Below, piece after piece: positions 7,190 through 15,554 of a stretch of DNA of 64,000 bases. How positions within the stretch are numbered: position 1 is the stretch's first letter; every line of letters starts with the position of its first letter. Both the position numbers and the translations under genes were made by a program. The notes beneath the pieces are model-generated. The model ran no database searches, had not been told where the DNA came from, and saw nothing but the letters and a program-made list of their open reading frames with translations. This DNA is from Daejeonella rubra (GTDB lineage: Bacteria > Bacteroidota > Bacteroidia > Sphingobacteriales > Sphingobacteriaceae): positions 1-64,000 of the forward strand of contig NZ_FNHH01000019.1 in the NCBI RefSeq assembly GCF_900103545.1, in the 5' to 3' direction.

Positions 7190-8371
7190 TTATATTAATT
7201 TCTGATATGTCCTTAACCACAGATCCGGCATTTCACCGGCATTTGCAAGTTGATAATCTTCATATCGGCAGGGTACCAGATGATGCCTTGCGTTCCTGGA
7301 TGATCCTGAAGGATAAGGCACCTGCATCCACCAGCGGTCAGATTTCTTACTCTTCACAAAAACCAACTCATGCGAACCATCTTTCAGACTAGTGCGGTAA
7401 GTAATGTAATGCGACTTTGGCAGCATCGGAAATTCTTTTTTCCGGTTATAAAATCCATCTATAAAATACCAGACCATCTGCGAAAGCAGCATGGCCGTTT
7501 GCCCCTTCGGATCATGTTCAGGATTGTATTCATAAAATCCGATGGACGATAATTTATCATTCATTCCAGCATAACGCGCAATCTGACAGGCATCCTCCCC
7601 ATAAAAACCATTGGGACTTGCATTACCATTTCCTGCTGCATCCGAGGAGCGGATCGCTGAGATATCAAAGCTGATCATGTTTGCGTTTCGGATGATCGGC
7701 TCAGCCGTACTTACACTCTTAGTGAAATCACCAAGGCGGTGAACATCAAAATATAGTTTGTCCATCACCTTCAAACTTTCCTGGTTGACAAAAAAGGTCT
7801 GATAGCCGATATTACTAAAGTTAAAAAGGAAATTGGGCTGATGTAAAAATATTTTATTCAGATAGGAAGCAGAACTGGTCTCGATCGTATCGTCTGAATT
7901 TTCATCCAGATCAAAATGGGAATCTACCACCAGCAGATCAACTTTTTGCTCCAGTTCCTCATAAGCCATGAATTGCGGATAGGTGAGATCCTGACCGCCA
8001 CCGATAATAACAGGCAAAATGTTTTTCTTGATCAGTTCAGCAACCACCAGCTTCAATGCCACATAGGTATCTGAAACCTGATGCCCTGCCTTAATATTCC
8101 CAAGATCAACAATGTGGGTAGCATAGTTACCTTCATTCAACCCATAAAACTTCTTCCTGAAAAAATCCGGAGCTCTGGATGTTCCCTTATTATTTACCGA
8201 ATTACGATCTTCAAGAACTCCGATCAGCGCTATATCAAACTTATGATCATCAAGATCAGGAAAATCAGCATGGTAAACCTCAATTTTTGAACCTAAATGA
8301 CTGGTATAAAAACCATCTTCAGGAGAAAGGTTATTAAAATCAACAGGACTTAGAAAATCGGATAATGACAT
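7190..8371 (-). CDS. Arginase/formimidoylglutamase-family protein with altered metal site
   Basis: A 393-residue ureohydrolase-fold protein. The family uses two Mn ions held by GGxH, DxHxD and SxDxD motifs. Here DSHFD (D150, H152, D154) is intact, but GGGQD has Q127 in place of the His, and SFDIS has S238 in place of the second Asp. Two of six usual ligands are therefore missing. Bacteroidota homologues are often named formimidoylglutamase (histidine degradation), but no hut genes are nearby. It may bind one metal, act on another substrate, or be non-catalytic. Cytoplasmic, single gene. Confidence 0.7.
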   Translation of the reverse strand: MSLSDFLSPVDFNNLSPEDGFYTSHLGSKIEVYHADFPDLDDHKFDIALIGVLEDRNSVNNKGTSRAPDFFRKKFYGLNEGNYATHIVDLGNIKAGHQVSDTYVALKLVVAELIKKNILPVIIGGGQDLTYPQFMAYEELEQKVDLLVVDSHFDLDENSDDTIETSSASYLNKIFLHQPNFLFNFSNIGYQTFFVNQESLKVMDKLYFDVHRLGDFTKSVSTAEPIIRNANMISFDISAIRSSDAAGNGNASPNGFYGEDACQIARYAGMNDKLSSIGFYEYNPEHDPKGQTAMLLSQMVWYFIDGFYNRKKEFPMLPKSHYITYRTSLKDGSHELVFVKSKKSDRWWMQVPYPSGSSRNARHHLVPCRYEDYQLANAGEMPDLWLRTYQKLI

Positions 8372-8498
8372 AGTTTAGTTTGTTCCTGTTAATTGGTAAA
8401 CGATAATGAACTTCAGGCTGCCTCCTCAGTGATGTTTTAGAAAAACTGAAGATTATTAGTTTTTGAGCATACTCAAAGCAAATATCAGTTTATTCAGT

Positions 8499-8506
8499 TA
8501 CTTTTG
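8499..8506 (+). promoter_or_regulatory. Possible -7 element for the epimerase-serB operon
   Basis: TACTTTTG matches TAnnTTTG and lies 26 bp before the start codon at 8532. No TTTG is found at the usual spacing upstream. Confidence 0.4.
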
Positions 8507-8531
8507 AAAGCATTTAAAAAAATTCATCCGG

Positions 8532-9494
8532 ATGATTTTAGTTACCGGCGCCACCGGTTTTTTAGGCTCAGAATTAATCAGACAATTACTTCTTAAAGGT
8601 GAAAATGTCAGGGCGATCATGCGTGAAACATCCGTGATTCCGGCATTACTCAAAAACGAGAAAAAAATTGAATGGTTTACTGCCGATATCCTGGATTATT
8701 TCGCCCTGAAGGATGCGATGGAGGGTATCAGCAAAGTGTATCATTGTGCTGCTTTTATTTCTTTTGACCCTGCCGACAAAAAAAGAATGAAAAAGGTAAA
8801 TGTTGAGGGCACAGTAAATCTGCTCAATGTTTCAATGGAAAAAAACATATCCCGTTTCTTACATGTCAGTTCAGTGGCAGCATTGGGCGAAAGTAAAAAA
8901 GACGAATTCATCACTGAAAAAGATCAATGGGAGTACTCTCCGGATCGCAGTGCCTATTCGATCTCAAAATATGAGAGTGAAATGGAAGTTTTCAGAGCGG
9001 CGGCTGAAGGTTTGAATGCAGTTATTGTCAATCCATCGATCATTATTGGTAAAAATGCAGGTAATGAAGGCAGCGGACAGCTATTTGAAACGATCCAAAA
9101 AGGATTAAAATACTATCCTGGAGGAAGTTTTGGCTATGTTGATGTTGAAGATGTGGCAAAAGCTATGATCTTATTAATGGATTCAGACATTTCTGATGAA
9201 CGTTTCATTATCAATGCCGAAAACTGGAGCTATCGGGATCTTTTCACTGAAATTGCATTGAATTTTAAGAAAAATCCACCCAAAATAGCCCTTAAGCCCT
9301 GGATGATGCAATTAGCATACCTGGGAACACGAATTATTGCTGCTTTTACAGGTAAAAAATTCAACCTGACAAGAGATACAGCGACCAGCGCCTTTAAAAA
9401 ACGAAAGTATTCTAATAATAAAATTAAAAAGACCTTAAATTTGGACTTTAAACCTATTAAGGACTCAATCGGCGAGATTTGCCGTGATTTTTAA
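8532..9494 (+). CDS. NAD-dependent epimerase/dehydratase family protein
   Basis: A 320-residue extended short-chain dehydrogenase. The Rossmann motif TGATGFLG is at residues 5-12. An active-site YxxxK is visible as YSISK, with HVSSVAALGE before it. The C-terminal part resembles dihydroflavonol reductase-like or 3-beta-HSD-like members, which act on varied substrates, so the substrate cannot be named. It starts ATGATTTTAGTTACC and its 3' end overlaps the next gene by 11 bp, implying co-transcription and translational coupling. Confidence 0.85.
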   Translation: MILVTGATGFLGSELIRQLLLKGENVRAIMRETSVIPALLKNEKKIEWFTADILDYFALKDAMEGISKVYHCAAFISFDPADKKRMKKVNVEGTVNLLNVSMEKNISRFLHVSSVAALGESKKDEFITEKDQWEYSPDRSAYSISKYESEMEVFRAAAEGLNAVIVNPSIIIGKNAGNEGSGQLFETIQKGLKYYPGGSFGYVDVEDVAKAMILLMDSDISDERFIINAENWSYRDLFTEIALNFKKNPPKIALKPWMMQLAYLGTRIIAAFTGKKFNLTRDTATSAFKKRKYSNNKIKKTLNLDFKPIKDSIGEICRDF

Positions 9495-10815
9495 CACCAA
9501 TAATATTCAAAACACCAATCCATTGAAGCAGTTTTACATCATAGATTTCGACAGTACTTTTACTCAGGTGGAGGCGCTTGATGAATTAGCCCGTATCTCA
9601 TTACAAAACCATCCCGATAGGGAAATGATCTACAAGAAAATTGAAGATCTGACGAATTTAGCAATGGAAGGCAAAATGTCTTTCCGTGAAAGCCTGACCG
9701 GCAGGGTACGACTTTTAGAAGCGAACCGTGATCATTTAAAGCAATTGATCTCGGTGCTTAAAAAGAAGGTTTCCTCTTCGTTCTCCAGAAATAAAACATT
9801 TTTCAAAAAACATTCAGAATCTGTCCTGATCGTATCTGGTGGATTTAAAGAATTTATTATTCCTGTTGTACTTCCATATCATATCTCCAAAGAAAATATC
9901 TATGCCAACACCTTTATATTCGATGATCAGGATCGGATTATAGGGTATGATGAAAAAAACCCGCTTTCAAATGAAGGAGGGAAAGTCACGCTACTGAAGG
10001 AGCTTGACCTTAAAGGCGATATTTATGGAATTGGCGACGGACATTCAGATTTTCAGCTGAAGGAATTTGGTATGATCAGGAAATTTTACGCCTTTACCGA
10101 AAACATCGAGCGTAAAACTGTCGCTGAAAAGGCAGATCATGTTACCCCCAGCTTTGATGAATTTTTATATGTCAATAACCTCCCAAGGGCAATTTCCTAT
10201 CCCAAAAACAGGATCCTTTGCCTCGTGATCGGAGATGTTCCTGAACTGGCGATTCAAACTTTAAAGAAAGATGGGTTTTCCATTCGACATAAGACAAGTT
10301 TTGAAGAAAAATATGTGGCTGATGTAGGCATGATGCTATTAGGCAATGGCGAAATACTGGAACGTGAAAAACTGGAACGTGCAGTAAAACTGAAGACCAT
10401 CGGTTATCTGGGTAACAGTGAGCCTAAACTATCCCACGGACTATGTACAGATATGGGTATTGTCATTTTTGATGACCCCAAGAACAGCCCCAGAAATCCG
10501 GAATTTATTGCCAAACGGATGATTAATTTCATTAATCATGGCCATACGTATGTGAGTGCAAACTTTCCGAACCTGCAGCTTCCCCGTATTATTGGAGCAC
10601 ACCGGCTTATTCATATTCACAAAAATATGCCGGGTATAATGGCTCAGATAAACAAAGTATTCGCCGACCATCATATCAACATTGTCGGTCAGTATCTGAT
10701 GACCAACCCAAGCATCGGCTATGTGATCACGGATGTGAGTGATGAATATGATAAAAAAGTATTGAAGGCTCTTAAACAGATCAATCATACGATTAAGTTC
10801 AGGATTCTTTATTAA
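9484..10815 (+). CDS. serB: Phosphoserine phosphatase fused to a SerA remnant with ACT domain
   Basis: A 443-residue two-part protein. Residues 15-230 are a HAD-type phosphatase with all four motifs: DFDST (D21, D23), S118 in IVSGG, K167, and GDGHSD (D185, D189). This fits the last step of serine synthesis. Residues 242-345 resemble the N-terminal substrate-binding segment of 3-phosphoglycerate dehydrogenase (SerA), and residues 346-443 match the SerA C-terminus, including VSANFPNLQLP and the ACT motif HIHKNMPGIMAQINKVF. The NAD-binding domain between them is absent. The ACT domain suggests feedback control by serine. The start is GTG, coupled to the upstream gene. Confidence 0.87.
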   Translation: MIFNTNNIQNTNPLKQFYIIDFDSTFTQVEALDELARISLQNHPDREMIYKKIEDLTNLAMEGKMSFRESLTGRVRLLEANRDHLKQLISVLKKKVSSSFSRNKTFFKKHSESVLIVSGGFKEFIIPVVLPYHISKENIYANTFIFDDQDRIIGYDEKNPLSNEGGKVTLLKELDLKGDIYGIGDGHSDFQLKEFGMIRKFYAFTENIERKTVAEKADHVTPSFDEFLYVNNLPRAISYPKNRILCLVIGDVPELAIQTLKKDGFSIRHKTSFEEKYVADVGMMLLGNGEILEREKLERAVKLKTIGYLGNSEPKLSHGLCTDMGIVIFDDPKNSPRNPEFIAKRMINFINHGHTYVSANFPNLQLPRIIGAHRLIHIHKNMPGIMAQINKVFADHHINIVGQYLMTNPSIGYVITDVSDEYDKKVLKALKQINHTIKFRILY

Positions 10816-10823
10816 GCCTAGGG

Positions 10824-10872
10824 GGAAAGCAAAAAGCTGAAAGATGAAAGGGGAAAGCTTAAAGCTTAAAAT
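10824..10872. repeat. Degenerate heptamer array, 7 units of 7 bp
   Basis: From 10824 the units are GGAAAGC, AAAAAGC, TGAAAGA, TGAAAGG, GGAAAGC, TTAAAGC, TTAAAAT, with the consensus nnAAAGc. It begins 8 bp after the serB stop codon and lies upstream of the aminotransferase gene. Confidence 0.75.
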
Positions 10873-10951
10873 ACGGGCTCAAAAAGGAGTTTTAACTGCA
10901 ATTTTTTAACAAAAATCCTTAAATTGCGCAATTCACTCAAAAAATAGCAAA

Positions 10952-12022
10952 GTGTCTCAAAAAGTAAATATCTCTATAACGAAAACTGCTAAATCACGCT
11001 TAGCGGAAACAGATTTCGATAATTTACCGTTCGGAAAGACTTTTTCCGATCATATGTTCATGGCAGATTACAGCGATGGCGAATGGAAAAATTTCCAGAT
11101 CCTTCCTTATGGAGAGATAGGTATTAGTCCGGCGATATCTGCTCTTCACTACGGACAATCATTTTTCGAAGGTATCAAAGCCTATAAACATGCAGATGGC
11201 AAAGTTGCGATCTTCCGTCCGGATAAAAACGGGGAACGTTTCAACCTTTCTGCACAGCGTTTATGTATGCCTGAATTACCTGTAGAAATCTTTTTACAGA
11301 GTATTGCAACGCTGGTAGACCTTGACAGAGACTGGGTTCCGGGAAAAGAAAATCATTCCCTGTATATCAGGCCATTCATGTTCGCTACTGATCCATATCT
11401 GGGGGTTAATCCATCAGGAAGTTATAAATATATGGTACTAACCGGACCGGTAGGCCCCTATTTTTCGAAGAACCTAAAGGTTAAAATTGAAACACATTAT
11501 TCAAGAGCCTGCGATGGAGGTTTTGGTTTTGCAAAAGCTGCCGGAAATTATGGTGGTTCAATGCTTCCTTCATTAAAAGCTACACAGGAAGGGTTTGATC
11601 AGCTGATCTGGACGGATTCACGTGAGCATGCTTATATTGAAGAATTAGGAGCTGCAAATGTGATGTTCCTGATGGACGGAACATTAGTTACTCCTTCAAC
11701 AAGAGATACGATCCTGAAAGGCGTAACCCGTGATACCGTTCTTACACTGGCTAAGAAATGGAATGTGAACATTGAAGAACGCAGAATTTCAGTGGATGAG
11801 ATCATCACCGGAATAAAAGAAGGCCGCATAACCGATGCTTTTGGTGTTGGAACCGCTGCTACTATTGCACACATTGCTGAAATTGGACATCAGGGTGAAC
11901 TTTATACTCTTCCGGATCCTGCAAAGCGTGTATTTTCAAACAAGGTTTTGAATACTTTAAATGACTTGCGCTACGGAAGATCTGCCGATGAATTTGGCTG
12001 GAATTATCCGGTAGGAAAATAA
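10952..12022 (+). CDS. ilvE: Branched-chain amino acid aminotransferase
   Basis: A 356-residue class IV PLP aminotransferase that interconverts leucine, isoleucine and valine with their 2-oxo acids. The PLP lysine is K195 in FGFAKAAGNYGGS. Other family marks are GQSFFEGIKAY, YIRPFMFATDP, EELGAANVMF and the phosphate-contacting GVTRDTV. The size and the GGNY-like segment place it with the longer, eukaryote-like BCAT group. The start codon is GTG. A strong terminator follows at 12042-12069. Confidence 0.93.
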   Translation: MSQKVNISITKTAKSRLAETDFDNLPFGKTFSDHMFMADYSDGEWKNFQILPYGEIGISPAISALHYGQSFFEGIKAYKHADGKVAIFRPDKNGERFNLSAQRLCMPELPVEIFLQSIATLVDLDRDWVPGKENHSLYIRPFMFATDPYLGVNPSGSYKYMVLTGPVGPYFSKNLKVKIETHYSRACDGGFGFAKAAGNYGGSMLPSLKATQEGFDQLIWTDSREHAYIEELGAANVMFLMDGTLVTPSTRDTILKGVTRDTVLTLAKKWNVNIEERRISVDEIITGIKEGRITDAFGVGTAATIAHIAEIGHQGELYTLPDPAKRVFSNKVLNTLNDLRYGRSADEFGWNYPVGK

Positions 12023-12041
12023 AAATATCAATTTGAAAGGA

Positions 12042-12069
12042 AGGCTGCTTAGGATTAAGCAGCCTTTTT
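12042..12069 (+). terminator. Rho-independent terminator after ilvE
   Basis: AGGCTGCTTA (12042-12051) pairs perfectly with TAAGCAGCCT (12056-12065) around a 4-base loop and is followed by a T-run. Confidence 0.88.
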
Positions 12070-12126
12070 AATTAAATAAAATCACAGACCCTTTCCAAAA
12101 GGTAGAGCGAATGCCTGTTAACGGTT

Positions 12127-13926
12127 TTAATTCCTATTACTTCTTCGAATATCCCTCTTTCTCAACCTGTCGTCTCTCCGTTCATCCCTGTCAATGCGTT
12201 CGTTTTCCATTTTCCTCAATCTGGCCTTGATCTCCCTTTGTGTGGCTGAATCAAAACCAATGGTCTCGAGTAAAGCCTCAGCAAATCCTTTCCAGATCAT
12301 ATTAAAAAAGGACGAATGCTGGGGACGGTTAAATAGAAAATCAGATGTTCTGACCGGAGCACCAGGCGATGGATTATCATCTTTTATGATAAGAATATTG
12401 GCAAAGATCGAGGCGATTCCTTTTCTCTTTAACCTGGTTGTTGCACCACTCATTTCAAGCAGGGTAATTTTCAGATCATTATAATAGCATGTCAGCTCTC
12501 CCTTGATCCCTTTTAGACTGCCAGCACCTTTAAAGAGCATCTTTTCAATAAAGCCCGATTTAATTTCAATAAGAGACAAAGGCCTGATAGCTGAATTAAG
12601 CATGTCTGCATCAATTCTACCAAGTCGTCCGTCGAATTCAAAAGCTCCCGCAGGATCATTCAGACTGAATTTCATATTCACATCCAGCCTGCCCCGATCC
12701 ATGAGCAGGGAAGTTAGTTTTACATTACTGTATTTGTTTTTAATAAGGCTCAGTGAATCATTCGTTACATTGGTTATAGTTCCATTAATTCGACTGAAGG
12801 TTACTGTACCCTTACGTTGGGAACCCGGATTATATTCCGAATAATCAACCCTTGAATTCTGTAATAAAACTGAATCCACTGTGGTATTTAATTTAAAACG
12901 CTGCAAAGCTATCTGAGGAAAATTCATGCCCTTGTTCCTGATCGAATCTGGAATCTGCCTGTTCAGAAAAATTGAGAAATTAGCTCTCTTTAAGATCAAT
13001 GCCGAGGCAGAAAGTCGCCGGTCTCTGTTAAGAAGCTCATAATTGACCTTATTGAGCTGCAATTCCTCGATATTCATGGTGTATCGGGGTTTCTGAAATT
13101 TAAATCTTCGCGAAAACTCCATTTCACCAAAACGCGGTACTATTCGAATGCCATTCATTCGGGCATAGCCTCCTGCAGTTGAAGCTCTTAATTCCTTGAT
13201 TTGAACACTGTAATTTTTGTCTAATGTGATCGTATTGTATCCGAGGAGTTCTGCATAAATATCGCGGGTATGATAGAGTCGCGACTTATCAAATTGGGAT
13301 GCAGAATCGATCAGAAGATCGCTGATCTTAATATAGAGGTCTTTTAACGCGGTGACTTTTCCACCTTTCAGGCTATTATCAATGTATTTAAAGTCGGCAT
13401 TTTTGAAAATAATATCACCGATCTTAACAGATTTAAGATAAGGAGCAAGTCGCTGGAAGGCTGTACGCTTATCCTCTTTTAAGGTGCCGTTATTATTCTT
13501 TAAATCAGTAAAATTAACCTCCAGACTAGGATGATCGATCTCAATAGATCTCATTTCCAGATCCCTGTCCAAATAGACCTTCCAGGGCTGTATTCTTTTT
13601 AAGATAAGTTCAGCAACTGCAACTTTATACAAATACCTGGGAGCAATACTATCCCTTTTCATTTCGTTGTATACAAAGGTATCAGGGGTAAAACGGATAT
13701 TCCTGATATTCATTCTTCCTGTAACAAAATTCACCCGGACATTGTCGAAATCAATACGATACAAACCATCAGTAGATTTATGAATGGCTTCCTTAATTCT
13801 TTCAGTAATAATTGGTTTCCAATAATAGTTAAGATATACGGCCAGACCGGATACCAATACGATCAGTGTCAGAAATCCAATCAGGATCCATTTCCGGATA
13901 AAGGCATAACTATTCTTTTCAGTCAT
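12127..13926 (-). CDS. AsmA-like envelope protein with N-terminal membrane anchor
   Basis: A 599-residue protein with one transmembrane segment at about residues 13-35 and a long, beta-rich remainder made of repeated short strands (RNIRF, SLEVNFTDLKN, KIGDIIFKNADFKY). This layout is that of the AsmA/TamB-like bridge proteins of the Gram-negative envelope, which help move lipids or fold outer-membrane components. The very C-terminus is basic (RDDRLRKRDIRRSNRN). It is divergent from miaB. The specific role is unknown and the family call rests on architecture only. Confidence 0.6.
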   Translation of the reverse strand: MTEKNSYAFIRKWILIGFLTLIVLVSGLAVYLNYYWKPIITERIKEAIHKSTDGLYRIDFDNVRVNFVTGRMNIRNIRFTPDTFVYNEMKRDSIAPRYLYKVAVAELILKRIQPWKVYLDRDLEMRSIEIDHPSLEVNFTDLKNNNGTLKEDKRTAFQRLAPYLKSVKIGDIIFKNADFKYIDNSLKGGKVTALKDLYIKISDLLIDSASQFDKSRLYHTRDIYAELLGYNTITLDKNYSVQIKELRASTAGGYARMNGIRIVPRFGEMEFSRRFKFQKPRYTMNIEELQLNKVNYELLNRDRRLSASALILKRANFSIFLNRQIPDSIRNKGMNFPQIALQRFKLNTTVDSVLLQNSRVDYSEYNPGSQRKGTVTFSRINGTITNVTNDSLSLIKNKYSNVKLTSLLMDRGRLDVNMKFSLNDPAGAFEFDGRLGRIDADMLNSAIRPLSLIEIKSGFIEKMLFKGAGSLKGIKGELTCYYNDLKITLLEMSGATTRLKRKGIASIFANILIIKDDNPSPGAPVRTSDFLFNRPQHSSFFNMIWKGFAEALLETIGFDSATQREIKARLRKMENERIDRDERRDDRLRKRDIRRSNRN

Positions 13927-14038
13927 ATATCAGTAGAGAACTTAAACTTATACAATTAAAACCAATTTAATAATTGCCGGATATGTCAGCGCAAAATAAA
14001 AATATTAAACTCAAGGCTGAAAAAGCATGTCTGCCAAA

Positions 14039-14069
14039 TTGGCATTCCATAGAAAATTGCCTAACTTTG
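14039..14069 (+). promoter_or_regulatory. Promoter of the miaB operon
   Basis: TTG (14039-14041), a 20-bp spacer and TAACTTTG (14062-14069) match the Bacteroidota promoter form. The miaB start codon follows 19 bp later, giving a short leader. Confidence 0.7.
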
Positions 14070-14088
14070 CAAGCTAATTTAAAAACAA

Positions 14089-15510
14089 ATGTTTGACCGC
14101 CCATTAAACTTAAAAGATTCATCAGAGACTGCTATGCATGATGAATCCCGTCAGGGTGAAGCCTTAATAATTGAAAGACCAAAACAATATACAGGACGAA
14201 AACTCTACATTGAGAGTTACGGCTGTGCTATGAATTTTGCTGACAGTGAGATCGTTGCCTCACTCATGCTGGATATGGGTTTTGAAACTACAGCTCAATA
14301 TAAGGAGGCTGATGTCATATTTATAAATACCTGTTCGATACGAGATAATGCCGAGCAAAGAGTAAGAAACAGGCTTCGTGAATTCAGCGCGGCAAAAAAG
14401 AAACGTCCCGGTATGACCATTGGCGTTCTGGGCTGTATGGCTGAGCGCCTTAAATCTAAGTTTTTAGAGGAAGAGAAGTTGGTCGATATTGTTATTGGAC
14501 CAGACTCTTACCGCGATCTGCCCAATTTGCTCTCACAGGCAGACGAGGGAATCCGCGCTGTAAACGTTCTTCTGTCCCGTGAGGAAACCTATGCGGATAT
14601 TAGTCCGGTACGATTGAACAGTAACGGCATCTCTGCCTTTGTTTCCATCATGCGCGGCTGCGATAATATGTGCTCATTCTGTGTGGTTCCATTTACAAGG
14701 GGAAGGGAAAGAAGCAGAGATCCGGAATCAATTGTCAGAGAGGCTAAAGAATTATTTGAAGAGGGCTATCGTGAAGTTACTCTCCTGGGTCAGAATGTAG
14801 ATTCATATAAATGGGAAGACAGGCTGAATTTCGCAGGCCTTCTGCAGCTTGTCGCTCAGATCGATCCGCTTTTACGGGTTCGTTTTTCAACTTCCCATCC
14901 TAAAGATATCACCGATGAGGTATTACATACTATGAATAAGTATGATAATATCTGCAATCATATCCATCTGCCGGTACAATCAGGCAATTCACGGGTGCTT
15001 GAGCTGATGAACCGAACCTATACACGGGAATGGTATATCGAGCGGATCGATACCATCAGGCGACTAATCCCTGATTGCTCCATTTCAACGGATGTGATCA
15101 TTGGTTTTTGTACCGAGACCGAGGAAGAACATCAGGATACCCTGAGTATGATGGATTATGTAAAGTATGATTTTGCCTACATGTACACGTATTCGGAGCG
15201 CCCCGGCACCTTGGCTGCCAAACGTTTTGAAGACGATATTCCAGAGGATGTTAAAACACGCCGTTTTAATGAGATCCTGAAAATGCAGCAGGCATGTTCC
15301 TTAAACAGGCTGGAGCAGCATATTGGGAAAACACACCGGGTATTGATCGATGGGTTTTCCAAAAAATCAGATAAGGATCTGGCAGGTAAAACTGAACATA
15401 ACATCACGGTTGTTTTCCCGGCAAATGGAAACAACAAGCCCGGAGATTATGTTAATGTGGAGATCGTGCGTTGCACACCAGCCACCCTAATTGGTCAAAT
15501 TATTAATTAA
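14089..15510 (+). CDS. miaB: tRNA-2-methylthio-N6-dimethylallyladenosine synthase
   Basis: A 473-residue methylthiotransferase. The N-terminal UPF0004 domain (about 37-160) has the three Cys of the second cluster in ESYGCAMN, INTCSIRDNAEQR and VLGCMAERL. The radical SAM domain has the canonical CX3CX2C as GCDNMCSFCVVPFTRGRE. A C-terminal TRAM domain follows. It adds a methylthio group to isopentenyl-adenosine 37 of tRNAs that read UNN codons. It heads the run of genes leading to the sigma-54 activator, lptE and secG, an order common in Bacteroidota. Cytoplasmic. Confidence 0.95.
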   Translation: MFDRPLNLKDSSETAMHDESRQGEALIIERPKQYTGRKLYIESYGCAMNFADSEIVASLMLDMGFETTAQYKEADVIFINTCSIRDNAEQRVRNRLREFSAAKKKRPGMTIGVLGCMAERLKSKFLEEEKLVDIVIGPDSYRDLPNLLSQADEGIRAVNVLLSREETYADISPVRLNSNGISAFVSIMRGCDNMCSFCVVPFTRGRERSRDPESIVREAKELFEEGYREVTLLGQNVDSYKWEDRLNFAGLLQLVAQIDPLLRVRFSTSHPKDITDEVLHTMNKYDNICNHIHLPVQSGNSRVLELMNRTYTREWYIERIDTIRRLIPDCSISTDVIIGFCTETEEEHQDTLSMMDYVKYDFAYMYTYSERPGTLAAKRFEDDIPEDVKTRRFNEILKMQQACSLNRLEQHIGKTHRVLIDGFSKKSDKDLAGKTEHNITVVFPANGNNKPGDYVNVEIVRCTPATLIGQIIN

Positions 15511-15520
15511 CAAAAAATTT

Positions 15521-15550
15521 ATGCAAATGATGGCCTATCATCATCTGCAT
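15521..15550. repeat. Imperfect 12-bp inverted repeat between miaB and the sigma-54 activator gene
   Basis: ATGCAAATGATG (15521-15532) and CATCATCTGCAT (15539-15550) are complementary except at one position, with a 6-base spacer. It ends 4 bp before the next start codon and could fold in the mRNA over the ribosome site. Confidence 0.5.
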
Positions 15551-15554
15551 ATGG

